From Methanocorpusculum sp. (GTDB lineage Archaea > Halobacteriota > Methanomicrobia > Methanomicrobiales > Methanocorpusculaceae): a stretch of DNA of 32,752 nucleotides. Positions 12,901 through 21,199 of the stretch are shown here, piece after piece. Positions within the stretch are counted from its first letter, which is position 1; each line of letters opens with the position of its first letter. A program made the position numbers and the translations under genes. Below the pieces are notes generated by a model. The model worked only from the letters and a program-made list of their open reading frames with translations. It was not told where the DNA came from and ran no database searches. The stretch is taken from the NCBI GenBank assembly GCA_029987025.1, contig DALTWQ010000004.1, forward strand, positions 1 through 32,752, written 5' to 3'.

Positions 12901-15791
12901 TATTCCATCATCTCGCGGACGGCTGCTGCGAGCAGATTGATTTCACTTTCCGTGTTGTAGAACGCAGGTGTCGCACGGACGGTTCCTGAATTCGCACCTA
13001 AGACCCTCATCAGCGGTTCTGCACAGTGCATACCGGAACGCACGGCAATTCCATATTCTTCATCAAGAACAGCTGCCGCCTCATGCGGCTCGATGCCGTC
13101 TAACGTGAAGGACACTGCACCGACACGGTTCGCTTTGTCTTGTGCGCAGAAAAGCTGCACGCCGTTTATTTTTTCGAGGGCATGTATCAGCTGGTTTGTA
13201 AGTCTGCGTTCACGGGCTTCGACAACGTCCATGCCGATTTCTGTCAGATAATCTGCTGCTGCGCCGAACCCGATGCCGCCTGAGATGTTCGGCGTTCCTG
13301 CCTCATACTTTGCATAGCCGGACTTTGCAGCGTAGGACGTGTCCGAAACGCTTTCCACCATGCCGCCCCCTAAGATAAGCGGTTCGAGGTCGGCTTCCTT
13401 CATCCAGAGTGCACCTGTTCCGGACGGTGCGAGCATTTTGTGTCCGGAAAATACCATGTAATCGCAACCGAGCTTCTGCACATCGATTTTCATCTTCGGT
13501 ACAGACTGGGCTGCATCAACACAGAGTTTTGCTCCGTGGGCATGGCAGAGTTCAGCGATTTTTTCAATCGGATTTATTGTTCCGGTGACGTTTGATACAT
13601 GGCAGACAGTTACCAGTTTCACGTTTCCTTCGTCAAGGATACGGACAAGTTCATCCAAATCGAGCGAGAGGTCTTCTCTGATGCCGACTGTCTTTAAGAT
13701 GACACCCTCTTTGCTGAGCGAACGCCAGGGAAGGATATTTGAGTGGTGTTCAAGAATAGTGTTTACGACCACATCTCCTTTTGAAAAGGCAAAGCCGCGG
13801 GCAACAATGTTGAGCGCTTCTGTTGAGTTCTTGGTAAAGACAAGAGTGCCTTCTGCGCCGTTGATGAACTCTGTTGTCTTCTGGTGAGCGTGCCAGTACT
13901 TCTGCGTTGCAATTCTGGTTAAGCGGTGAACCCCGCGGCCGATGTTCGAACGGCATGTGGTATCAAATGCGTATGCGGCATCAAGAACCTGACGCGGCGA
14001 AAAGGATGTTGCTCCGCTGTCGAGGTAAATATACTCACCTATCATCGGAAAATCCGCACGAATCTTTTCAATGTCCAGTGCAGAATCCGCGGCAGATACT
14101 GCCGGCTCTTCTGTGGATACGGGTTTTGATGATGCTGCAGATTCTGCGGATGAAACCGTCTCAGCCGGAACAATTTCTGCCGAGTTTTCTTCGGGACTGT
14201 CATCTACAATATCTCCGCGGCTGTGCTCAGGCATGAGGGCGGCAACAGATGCCGGCGTGCTGCGTTTCACCGGCGTTTCAGTTAAATCTATACCGCTGTC
14301 GCGGATTAACTCTTTCATTTTTGGCGGCAGTTCCTTCCATCTCCAAAGACCCCATCCGATAAATTCCGGCGGAAGTCCGCGAGCCTCTGACCAGCGATGT
14401 AAGAACTCATCCCAGCGGTTTGCCATTGCCGGATGTGTCTGATGCATGGTTTCAAGTTCGGATTCAAGCATCGCAGGGCATAAGTAACAACCGATTCTTT
14501 CATACCCCATCTCGTAGAGCGGGTTGTAGGGAATCTCTTTGAGCCAGAGGTAATAGAACACATCGAGAGCCCGCCAGGAACGTATCGGCGAGATATTTAA
14601 CTGCAGCGGGTTGTTCGGGTTCTGATTGACGGCCTCCAGTTCCGCACGGTTCCATGACTCATACCAGCGGTTACCCTGAACGGTAAGGCAGGGACCGGTT
14701 TCATTTAAGTGAATCTTTACCGGATTGAGTTTGAGCAGTTTACAGCACCAGCGGTGGTCTTTTGCAGGCGGGCCGGCTTTTTCTACGGCCTGCCAGAAGT
14801 TTCCGGCCTTTTCGATGAACTCCACATTCTGTTTTTTCACAAACTCAATTGTTTCGGGGAACTCAAGGCCGGTATCGATGAAAAACGCTTTGGAAACTCC
14901 GGCTTTCTGCGCGATGTTCCAGACAGCAGTGCTGTCTTTTCCGCCGGAAAACGAGCAGTTTATCTGCGGACGAAGAGATAAATTCTGTCTGATTTCACGA
15001 ACTGCGGTGCGTTCCATGTTTTTGATGTGGAATGCGTTTTTAGCTACCGCTTCGCTCCAGTCCGGGTTGGGCAGCTGCTTTGCGGGTTCGAATGCTCCCA
15101 GTTCTTTTATTTTAAGCGTTGTGCCTTTCAGAATTCCGGTTCCCCATTTTGATTTATATCTTATAATTACTACGCCGTCTTCGATATTCTGCGGCTTTAC
15201 GGCAATCTTTTTCCCGCCTATCCTGCCTTCCGGAATTTCTACGGCTGCGTCTTCCAGGCGGACGATTCCTTTATCTGCTTTTTCCGCGAGATAGGGCAGT
15301 GCTTCTGCTTCGATGTCTATTGCAAATCTGCGAATCGCCGGGTTGAATGAGAACCAGGCAAAGCGGATGCCGTTTGCAATTATCAGGTCGTTTCTGTCAA
15401 GTCCGCCGGCTTTGTTTAAGACAAGAATCTTCGGAAGGGTTACGCGGTCGCCGAAACGGTTTTTGAGGGTCCGCAGGATGAGGTCATAATCTGCTTTGAG
15501 CGCCGGCCGTACATCAAACGGCTGCTGCAGTTCGATTTTTATCGAGGGGGTATCACATGCGCAGGTTTTTGCGGTAAGCGGGATGTTGCATTTCGGACAC
15601 CAGTAGAGCTGTTTCTGCAGTTTTGCATGGATGCTGTCTTTTCTGGTCAGTTCAAGTCCGAGCGACTTCGGTTTTTCTTTTCGCGGTGCTCTGGTATTAT
15701 CAGAATGGCGGCGGAAGGTTTTTTCTCCGTTTTTACTGCCATAACGTTTTGCAGAGCGGTTTTTATTCGGGGGTCGGTATTCGTGCGGCAC
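12900..15791 (-). CDS. Fusion of a PAPS reductase-like PP-loop protein (with Zn-ribbon) and a SufS-like cysteine desulfurase, 963 aa
   Basis: Order of parts: basic N-terminus (1-50); Zn-ribbon with C65, C68, C77, C79; a strand-rich, possibly PUA-like region (about 118-235); a PP-loop reductase/sulfotransferase domain (about 270-500) with SGGKDS at 282-287, C349-C350 and C435/C438 in the CC...CxxC pattern of [4Fe-4S] APS reductases, and NPLYEMGYERIGC (423-435); a Ser/Glu/Ala-rich linker (505-570); then a class V aminotransferase domain (572-963). The last has H682, D759, PLP lysine K785 in SGHKM and persulfide cysteine C923 in RSGMHCAEP, typical of group II (SufS/CsdA) desulfurases. All key residues are present in one frame. 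It may pass sulfur from cysteine to an adenylated acceptor, possibly RNA. The start is GTG at 15791. Sulfate or APS reduction is the alternative. Confidence 0.9.
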   Translation of the reverse strand: MPHEYRPPNKNRSAKRYGSKNGEKTFRRHSDNTRAPRKEKPKSLGLELTRKDSIHAKLQKQLYWCPKCNIPLTAKTCACDTPSIKIELQQPFDVRPALKADYDLILRTLKNRFGDRVTLPKILVLNKAGGLDRNDLIIANGIRFAWFSFNPAIRRFAIDIEAEALPYLAEKADKGIVRLEDAAVEIPEGRIGGKKIAVKPQNIEDGVVIIRYKSKWGTGILKGTTLKIKELGAFEPAKQLPNPDWSEAVAKNAFHIKNMERTAVREIRQNLSLRPQINCSFSGGKDSTAVWNIAQKAGVSKAFFIDTGLEFPETIEFVKKQNVEFIEKAGNFWQAVEKAGPPAKDHRWCCKLLKLNPVKIHLNETGPCLTVQGNRWYESWNRAELEAVNQNPNNPLQLNISPIRSWRALDVFYYLWLKEIPYNPLYEMGYERIGCYLCPAMLESELETMHQTHPAMANRWDEFLHRWSEARGLPPEFIGWGLWRWKELPPKMKELIRDSGIDLTETPVKRSTPASVAALMPEHSRGDIVDDSPEENSAEIVPAETVSSAESAASSKPVSTEEPAVSAADSALDIEKIRADFPMIGEYIYLDSGATSFSPRQVLDAAYAFDTTCRSNIGRGVHRLTRIATQKYWHAHQKTTEFINGAEGTLVFTKNSTEALNIVARGFAFSKGDVVVNTILEHHSNILPWRSLSKEGVILKTVGIREDLSLDLDELVRILDEGNVKLVTVCHVSNVTGTINPIEKIAELCHAHGAKLCVDAAQSVPKMKIDVQKLGCDYMVFSGHKMLAPSGTGALWMKEADLEPLILGGGMVESVSDTSYAAKSGYAKYEAGTPNISGGIGFGAAADYLTEIGMDVVEARERRLTNQLIHALEKINGVQLFCAQDKANRVGAVSFTLDGIEPHEAAAVLDEEYGIAVRSGMHCAEPLMRVLGANSGTVRATPAFYNTESEINLLAAAVREMME

Positions 15792-15833
15792 AATTAGTGT
15801 ATATATTGGTTTTTCAGGGGTTTAAAGACGAGG

Positions 15834-15847
15834 GAATATATGATAAG
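15834..15847 (-). promoter_or_regulatory. Candidate TATA box for the fusion gene
   Basis: On the minus strand, CTTATCATATATTC lies about 43-56 bases before the GTG start and would give a leader near 18 bases. A second TATA-like element, CCAATATATACA at 15799-15810, is only about 8 bases upstream and would start transcription inside the annotated gene. If that one is used, the true start is further in. Confidence 0.35.
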
Positions 15848-15903
15848 AACAGAGCAGATTTGTTCCGCAACACTCATCATCCAGCCGGACAAATAATAGG
15901 ATA

Positions 15904-16182
15904 ATGAGTTTAAATCCGCTGCCGAAGATTCGTACCGGTATAAAACCGGAAGATATGACCTGGAATGAACACTTCTATACATGTCTTGCAAAACGGATGT
16001 GGCTGATTGCAGCTGTTGCTCTTTTCGGTCTGCTGATTCTGGTCAGAATGAATCTGGGGACGCTTGGCGGTCTGGGAAGTATCTTTCTTACGTTTATTAT
16101 CGGGTTCGGGGCTGTTTATCTAGTTGTCGCCCTGCCGGCATCTATTATCTATGCATTTGTGATGCGGAAAAAGTATCAATAA
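15904..16182 (+). CDS. Small two-pass membrane protein, 92 aa
   Basis: No family recognised. A polar N-terminus (1-30, MSLNPLPKIRTGIKPEDMTW onward) is followed by two hydrophobic segments at about 33-47 and 57-85, and a short basic end MRKKYQ. A short glycine-rich turn (LGTLGGLGS, 51-59) separates them, suggesting a helical hairpin. It is transcribed divergently from the fusion gene. The ATG at 15904 has only a weak AGGAT upstream. Coding statistics and the run to an AT-rich junction support it, but with modest confidence. Confidence 0.65.
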   Translation: MSLNPLPKIRTGIKPEDMTWNEHFYTCLAKRMWLIAAVALFGLLILVRMNLGTLGGLGSIFLTFIIGFGAVYLVVALPASIIYAFVMRKKYQ

Positions 16183-16205
16183 AATAAAAAAAAGTTTTTA
16201 AAAAA
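16183..16205. terminator. AT-rich two-way termination region
   Basis: The convergent junction reads as A8, then G, then T5 and A6, so both strands carry an oligo-T run right after their stop codons (16182 on plus, 16206 on minus). No GC stem is present. Confidence 0.5.
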
Positions 16206-17180
16206 TCAGTTATCCCTTGCGGCAAATAAATCCGCAAGCAACTTCAGCATCTCTTTTTCTTCAGAATCCGGCAGCACCGCAAGCCCTGCCTTCGCAGATG
16301 CAATCAGCTTATCTGAAAGTCCATTAATCCGTGCGAAAATGCCTGCCGCCTCAAGAACAGCAACAGCCTCCTCAATCTCTGCGTCAGATAAATCCGGCTT
16401 ATGATACTTCGATAAATCAACACCGGCCTCGCGGGCATAAATTGCTACAATCGTCTGCTTATTCTCACGCAGATCTGATGCACGGTTCTTGCCGGAGACC
16501 TCGGCCGATGCCTTGATGTCAATAACATCATCGCGAATCTGGAACGCACAGCCGGCCTGCATACCAAGCGTGTAAAGCGCTGCAACCTGCTGCGGCGTAC
16601 CGCCCGCTAAAATTGCACCAATACCCGCAGATGCGGCAAGAAGACTGCCTGTTTTACCGCGGACCATTGACAGATACTCATCAGCTGATACATCAGACCG
16701 CGACTCAAAAGCCGTATCTGAAGACTGACCTTCGCAGAGCACATGAGCCGTGTGGGAAAGCATCTGAACAGCCGCAGTCTTCGCAGAATCCGATGCTTCT
16801 GCACGGCATATATACGAAAATGCATCGCCGTACAAAACATCGCCTGCTAAAATTGCCTGTGTGTTGCCGAACACCGTATGAACCGTCGGAGTTCCGCGGC
16901 GCATCGAGTCATTGTCCATAATATCGTCATGGACAAGCGTATACGTATGCAGCAGCTCAACACCGAACGCAGCCGGAAACACCGCCTCAGAAGCGCCTTT
17001 CTTTACCGCATCAGCAGCGAGCATCACAAGCGCCGGACGAAGCCGCTTTCCTCCGCATAAAAGCAGATGGGATGCAGCGCGTCTGAGTTCAGTCTTTTCT
17101 GCAAGACTGTACTCATCAGCTTCGATATTAATCTTCTTTGCTGCTGCTGCAAGATATTCATCCAGTGACATCAAAATCAC
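16206..17180 (-). CDS. idsA: Polyprenyl diphosphate synthase (farnesyl/geranylgeranyl type)
   Basis: Condenses isopentenyl units onto allylic diphosphates to make C15 and C20 chains for archaeal lipids. The first aspartate-rich motif DDIMD is at 85-89 and the second, DDVID, at 217-221; GGKRLRPA (43-50) binds the homoallylic diphosphate. Tyr80, five residues before the first motif, is the bulky chain-length stop expected for short-chain (C15/C20) products, so a C20 lipid chain is plausible. The start is a GTG at 17180 that overlaps the RNase J stop (GTGA); an ATG three codons on (17171) is also possible. It is the last gene of the operon, and an AT-rich terminator follows. Confidence 0.94.
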   Translation of the reverse strand: MILMSLDEYLAAAAKKINIEADEYSLAEKTELRRAASHLLLCGGKRLRPALVMLAADAVKKGASEAVFPAAFGVELLHTYTLVHDDIMDNDSMRRGTPTVHTVFGNTQAILAGDVLYGDAFSYICRAEASDSAKTAAVQMLSHTAHVLCEGQSSDTAFESRSDVSADEYLSMVRGKTGSLLAASAGIGAILAGGTPQQVAALYTLGMQAGCAFQIRDDVIDIKASAEVSGKNRASDLRENKQTIVAIYAREAGVDLSKYHKPDLSDAEIEEAVAVLEAAGIFARINGLSDKLIASAKAGLAVLPDSEEKEMLKLLADLFAARDN

Positions 17181-18517
17181 TTCGGAAGAACAAGACGGTC
17201 GCCGTTCTGCATGATATGCACATCACGGTTTAAGACATAGCCGAACTCAGATGCGAGTTCAACATAACCGCCTTTCATGTTAAACGGACCGTGGGACGGG
17301 ATGATGTGTTCCGGATTCAGCATGGAAATCAGGTCATAATGCTCCTGATAGAATGCGTGACCGGTGACGTGGAGACCGTCAAAGAGGCGGGCGCCCTGAC
17401 GAAGCAGAAGTCTGTCAACTTCGGCACGCTGGGCAAAGTTAATCGGATTCGGAATAATGTTTGCCGAGAATAACACGCGGTCGCCTTTTTCAATCTTGAG
17501 CGGAGTTTCCCCGAGAGCCATACGGGAAAGCATTGAACCCGGTTCACCCTGGTGACCTGTTACGACCAGCAGATACTTTTCAGGCCCTTCCTTTGCAACG
17601 CGGCGAAGCACTCTGTCGGTCGTCTTGCGGTTTCCATAGATACTGGTACCCTGCGGGAATGCGACCTGCTTCATAACCTCTGCAAGACCGTTGTAGCGCT
17701 CCATACTGCGACCGAGAAGAACCGGGATTCTGTCAATCTCACGGGCGCACTCGGTAATCGTTTTGATACGGGCAACCTGCGACGCGAAGGTGGAAACGAT
17801 AACAGCGTGCTTGTCGTCTTCTGCTCTCATCAGCGTATCGCGGACACGGAGACGGGCAACCTGTTCACTCGGTGCATATCCTCTGTCATCAAGGTTTAAC
17901 GATTCGACGATAAGACACTTGACACCCTCTTTTCCGATTGCTCTCATACGGGCAAGGTCAGGGGCTTCGCCTAAAACAGGCGTCATATCGAACTTAAAGT
18001 CGTTTGCATAAACAATGCATCCGGCCGGCGTGTGAAGAACCGCCATCACAGAGTCGATAATACTGTGCTGAACGCGGATGAACTCCAAGGTCAGGTTCGT
18101 TGAGATAGTATACTTTCCGCCGGCCTTTAATGCAAAGGTCTTGTTGGTGACGGTAAATTTGCGTTCTCCTTCAATCTGCTGCTTGATTAACTCAATCGTG
18201 TACGGAGTTGCGATAATGGGGCAGCTGTAGCGGTGTGCAAGTTTCTGAATGGCTCCTATGTGGTCTAAGTGTCCGTGAGTACAAACAATTGCACGGACCG
18301 TGCCCTCAACAGAGTTCATGACTGTATCATCCGGAATTGCACCAATCTGGATTAAATCCAGAGAGTGCATATTTTCCATATCAACATTGTTGTTTCCGGA
18401 GATAGGGTCTAAGTACAGTCCTACATCAAAGATTACGATTTCTTTTCCAACGCGGACCGCGGTCATGTTTCTTCCGACCTCGTTGTATCCGCCTACAGCA
18501 ATAATTTCTACATCCAT
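17177..18517 (-). CDS. rnj: Archaeal RNase J (metallo-beta-lactamase/beta-CASP ribonuclease)
   Basis: RNase J of euryarchaea is a 5'-to-3' exoribonuclease. The metallo-beta-lactamase motif HGHLDH is at 81-86, with further ligand regions HTPAG, YANDFKFD, and the final SHGPFNMKGG near 411-420; the beta-CASP part between includes STFASQVARI (about 240-250), and VTGHQGEPGSM lies near 318-328. The length of 446 fits archaeal RNase J, which lacks the bacterial C-terminal dimerisation domain. It starts three bases after the IPP isomerase stop, with CAGGA upstream as a possible ribosome site, and overlaps idsA. It lies within the lipid operon, an arrangement I recall as widespread in euryarchaea. Confidence 0.94.
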   Translation of the reverse strand: MDVEIIAVGGYNEVGRNMTAVRVGKEIVIFDVGLYLDPISGNNNVDMENMHSLDLIQIGAIPDDTVMNSVEGTVRAIVCTHGHLDHIGAIQKLAHRYSCPIIATPYTIELIKQQIEGERKFTVTNKTFALKAGGKYTISTNLTLEFIRVQHSIIDSVMAVLHTPAGCIVYANDFKFDMTPVLGEAPDLARMRAIGKEGVKCLIVESLNLDDRGYAPSEQVARLRVRDTLMRAEDDKHAVIVSTFASQVARIKTITECAREIDRIPVLLGRSMERYNGLAEVMKQVAFPQGTSIYGNRKTTDRVLRRVAKEGPEKYLLVVTGHQGEPGSMLSRMALGETPLKIEKGDRVLFSANIIPNPINFAQRAEVDRLLLRQGARLFDGLHVTGHAFYQEHYDLISMLNPEHIIPSHGPFNMKGGYVELASEFGYVLNRDVHIMQNGDRLVLPK

Positions 18518-18520
18518 AAT

Positions 18521-19582
18521 TTATTTTTCCTGCGTCATTTCTCTGACGACGCCAGTCAGATAACAGCGGACTTTCTGTAATTCCGCAATATTCTTCGCTC
18601 CTGTAAGATACATTGCCGCTCTCAGTTCGTCAGTGACAGCGGAAAGTTTTCCCATAAGAGCATCGTGACCCTCGAGTGCAGGAGAAAGCAGGGCTTTCGC
18701 CATTCCTCCCAAATCAGCACCGAGGGCTATTGATTTTGCTACGTCCAGACCGAACAGTAAGCCTCCGGTTGCAATAACCGGACCGCATTTAACCTGCGCT
18801 ACCTCAAAAACACTCACTGCAGTGGGAATTCCCCAGTCAAGAAACTGATTCCCAGAGAGCTGAGATGATTTATCACTGGCATGCTGCTCTGCGGTCCTGA
18901 GCATCTCCACTTTTGCCCAGGATGTCCCGCCGAATCCGCCGACATCAACCGCAGAAGCGCCTGCGGCAAAAAACGCAGACGCTGCCTCGCGGGACATACC
19001 GGCCCCTGTTTCTTTTACGATAACAGGGACGTGCACGGCTTTTGCCGCCTCTGATACGGCAGAAAGAATACCTGCACCGCACTTGTCTCCTTCAGGCTGG
19101 AATAACTCCTGCAGAATATTTACATGGATACAAAGCGCATCGGCATCGATGAGTTCAACCGCACGGCATGCCCATTCAGGGCCGTGTTCTATAAGCTGGG
19201 CAGCACCGAGATTTCCTGCGATAAAGGCGTTTGGTGCCGCGTCACGAACGATTCTGAATGAGTCTGCAAGTTCAGGATTCTCAAGAGCAGCACGTTCAGA
19301 ACCCACACCAAGAGCAAAACCGCCATCTTCTGCGGCAAGAGCTAACGTGCGGTTTACCTCCAGAGTCTGCGGGTGACCTCCGGTCATTCCGGCGATAAAA
19401 AGAGGTGCTGATAGGGTGTGTCCGAAAAACCTTGTGCCGGTATCGATATCAGATAAATCACAGCCGCCTGCAGCGTTGTGCACAAGCCGTACATCCTCAA
19501 ATCCGGCCGAGCCGAAGGATACATCTGACTCTGCACAGAGCCGCAGATGGTCAAGTTTTCTGGATGATGTCAAATCAGTCAT
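18521..19582 (-). CDS. fni: Type 2 isopentenyl diphosphate isomerase (FMN-dependent)
   Basis: Interconverts isopentenyl and dimethylallyl diphosphate with FMN and NADPH or reduced flavin. RK at 8-9 and DH at 11-12 match the N-terminal substrate motif, AGMTGG at 64-69 binds FMN, and HVNILQELFQPEGD at 153-166 contains the catalytic H153, Q158 and Glu165; the usual NPLQE here reads NILQE. GGFGGTSW (about 215-222) and ATGGLLFG (about 272-279) are the phosphate-binding loops. The length of 353 is normal. The start overlaps the IPK gene by 8 bases. It supplies the starter for the synthase encoded by idsA two genes downstream. Confidence 0.94.
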   Translation of the reverse strand: MTDLTSSRKLDHLRLCAESDVSFGSAGFEDVRLVHNAAGGCDLSDIDTGTRFFGHTLSAPLFIAGMTGGHPQTLEVNRTLALAAEDGGFALGVGSERAALENPELADSFRIVRDAAPNAFIAGNLGAAQLIEHGPEWACRAVELIDADALCIHVNILQELFQPEGDKCGAGILSAVSEAAKAVHVPVIVKETGAGMSREAASAFFAAGASAVDVGGFGGTSWAKVEMLRTAEQHASDKSSQLSGNQFLDWGIPTAVSVFEVAQVKCGPVIATGGLLFGLDVAKSIALGADLGGMAKALLSPALEGHDALMGKLSAVTDELRAAMYLTGAKNIAELQKVRCYLTGVVREMTQEK

Positions 19583-20327
19583 GAGTAATACGTGTCCCCG
19601 GATTGTTTCCGTTTAAAAAGTCTGCAAGTTTTTCAGGTGCAAATATCTGCGATTCGATACCGTCATCGGCAAGAGAAAGCAGTTCGTCCACTTTACCTTT
19701 CATACCGCCGGTTACATCCGCACAGTCTGCTGCAGTAAAGGAAATTCCCCCGGCATTTCCGCGGGAAAGAGTCGGCACAACCTTTCCCTCATCTAAAACG
19801 CCGCCGGCGGATGTCACAATACCGACCCTTTCGGCTGAAAGAGCACGGGCAAGGTAAGGGGCAAACTGGTCGCCGGATACAATACAGGCGCCCTGCTTTG
19901 TATCCATCACCACATCGCCGAAAAGAACCGGTGTGATTCCAGCTGCAAGAAGTTCTGCAATCTGCTGCTCACCGGCATAGAGAAGGCGTTTGTTTTCCGC
20001 AAGAGCTGATGCAAACGGCGGGAAGGATACTGCATTTAAACCATCTTCGCGAAGGGCTTTTACAATCTCACGATTTAAAGAACTTACCGCCTCATGTGTT
20101 TCACAGACGCCCGCAGCATTCTCTTTCGAAACCCCGTCAGCGATACGCCACTTTTTCGCTTCCGGATGACCCAGAGATCCGGCGCCGTGTATGATAATTA
20201 CCGGGCGCGGGTTTGAAGCGATAACAGCAGCCAGTTCTGTAATTGCCTTACTGTTGATACAGCCCGCGGAAAACTTGTCAGTTACAACACTGCCCCCAAG
20301 TTTTAGAATAAGAAGCCCTGAACTCAT
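19575..20327 (-). CDS. ipk: Isopentenyl phosphate kinase
   Basis: Phosphorylates isopentenyl phosphate to isopentenyl diphosphate, the last step of the archaeal mevalonate route. It is an amino acid kinase fold: LKLGGSVVTDK at 8-18 (ATP site), HGAGSLGHP at 47-55 with H54 in the position of the catalytic His60 of the Methanocaldococcus enzyme, FGDVVMD near 135-141, and DVTGGMKGKVDELL near 204-217. The length of 250 is typical. Its ATG overlaps the mevalonate kinase stop by one base (TGATG), so translation is coupled. No diphosphomevalonate decarboxylase gene is present here, in line with the modified archaeal pathway, but it may lie elsewhere. Confidence 0.94.
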   Translation of the reverse strand: MSSGLLILKLGGSVVTDKFSAGCINSKAITELAAVIASNPRPVIIIHGAGSLGHPEAKKWRIADGVSKENAAGVCETHEAVSSLNREIVKALREDGLNAVSFPPFASALAENKRLLYAGEQQIAELLAAGITPVLFGDVVMDTKQGACIVSGDQFAPYLARALSAERVGIVTSAGGVLDEGKVVPTLSRGNAGGISFTAADCADVTGGMKGKVDELLSLADDGIESQIFAPEKLADFLNGNNPGTRITHD

Positions 20328-21199
20328 CAGGTATCATCCTCTTTTCTGACGCCTTCCAGATCAATAGTGGTCGGAATCGGTTTTCCGTCGCAGCTTTCAA
20401 AAGCATTCATCACGCGGTTCTTTGCGCTCCTGGGGCATATTGCCCACACACAGCCACCGCCTCCGGCCCCGGAAAGCTTTGAACCGAACGCACCTGCGTT
20501 TTTAGCCGCCTCGTTCATACGGGTAAGAGCCGGATGACCGACACCTAATGCATCTAAGAGCGCCTGATTTCTGTTCATCAGAGTGCCGAGTTCCTTGGGA
20601 TTTTCAAAGTTGTGCATGGCCTCCATCGAAATTGCGCCAATCGCATCAAAAATCGGGTTCGCAACTGCCGGAGAATGATTACGGAACTCGGCAACCTTCC
20701 GGACCAGTTCTACCGTGTGGTGCGGAACCTGTGAGTTTCCGATAACGATAGAGAAGTTTTCAGGCGGAATTAAGCGGCGTTTCTCCTCGCCCCTGATTAA
20801 AACCATACCTCCATAGGCAGAAACGTAGGTGTCTGTCGCAGAAGCACGGCCGTTCTGGGTAACCTTTTCAACTTCGTGTGCGAGTCCGGTTACCTCTTCC
20901 TTGTTATATCCGAGCTGGAACTCGTCGTTGATAGCAAAAAGAGTTGCAACCGTAACCGCAGCTGATGAGCCGAGACCGGATGCCGACGGAAGCTGGGATC
21001 TCACATACACACTTGCCTTGACATCGAGAAGTTTGAGACTTTCTGCGATATACGGCGAGTTCGGCTTCTGCGCATATTTGCATCTGCGGACCGTAACCTG
21101 TACACGCGGCTTTATGGCCATCGCAATACCTGGTTTTCCATAGACAACCGCATGTTCTCCGAAGAGGAACACTTTTCCCGGCGCGCTCCACGTTGCCAT
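20327..21199 (-). CDS. mvk: Mevalonate kinase (GHMP family)
   Basis: Phosphorylates mevalonate with ATP. The GHMP motifs are all present: SAPGKVFLFGEHAVVYG at 5-21, the ATP loop PSASGLGSSAA at 71-81, the catalytic Asp in TDTYVS (D123), and KLSGAGGGGCV at 240-250. The length of 290 is short, as in archaeal mevalonate kinases. The ATG at 21199 overlaps the stop of the MEMO-family gene by one base, and the TGA overlaps the IPK start. It acts directly before the archaeal mevalonate-5-phosphate steps and two steps or more before IPK. Confidence 0.95.
   Translation of the reverse strand: MATWSAPGKVFLFGEHAVVYGKPGIAMAIKPRVQVTVRRCKYAQKPNSPYIAESLKLLDVKASVYVRSQLPSASGLGSSAAVTVATLFAINDEFQLGYNKEEVTGLAHEVEKVTQNGRASATDTYVSAYGGMVLIRGEEKRRLIPPENFSIVIGNSQVPHHTVELVRKVAEFRNHSPAVANPIFDAIGAISMEAMHNFENPKELGTLMNRNQALLDALGVGHPALTRMNEAAKNAGAFGSKLSGAGGGGCVWAICPRSAKNRVMNAFESCDGKPIPTTIDLEGVRKEDDT

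Noticed and set aside
14725..15294. 189-residue plus-strand open frame
   Set aside because: It is antisense to the fusion gene, lacks family resemblance and a promoter, and is a by-product of the codon bias of the opposite strand.
12900..15791. The long fusion frame as a sequencing or assembly join of two genes
   Set aside because: The frame is continuous, the linker is a polar, low-complexity tether without a stop or ribosome site, and both halves have intact motifs. A true fusion fits better, though only comparison can prove it.
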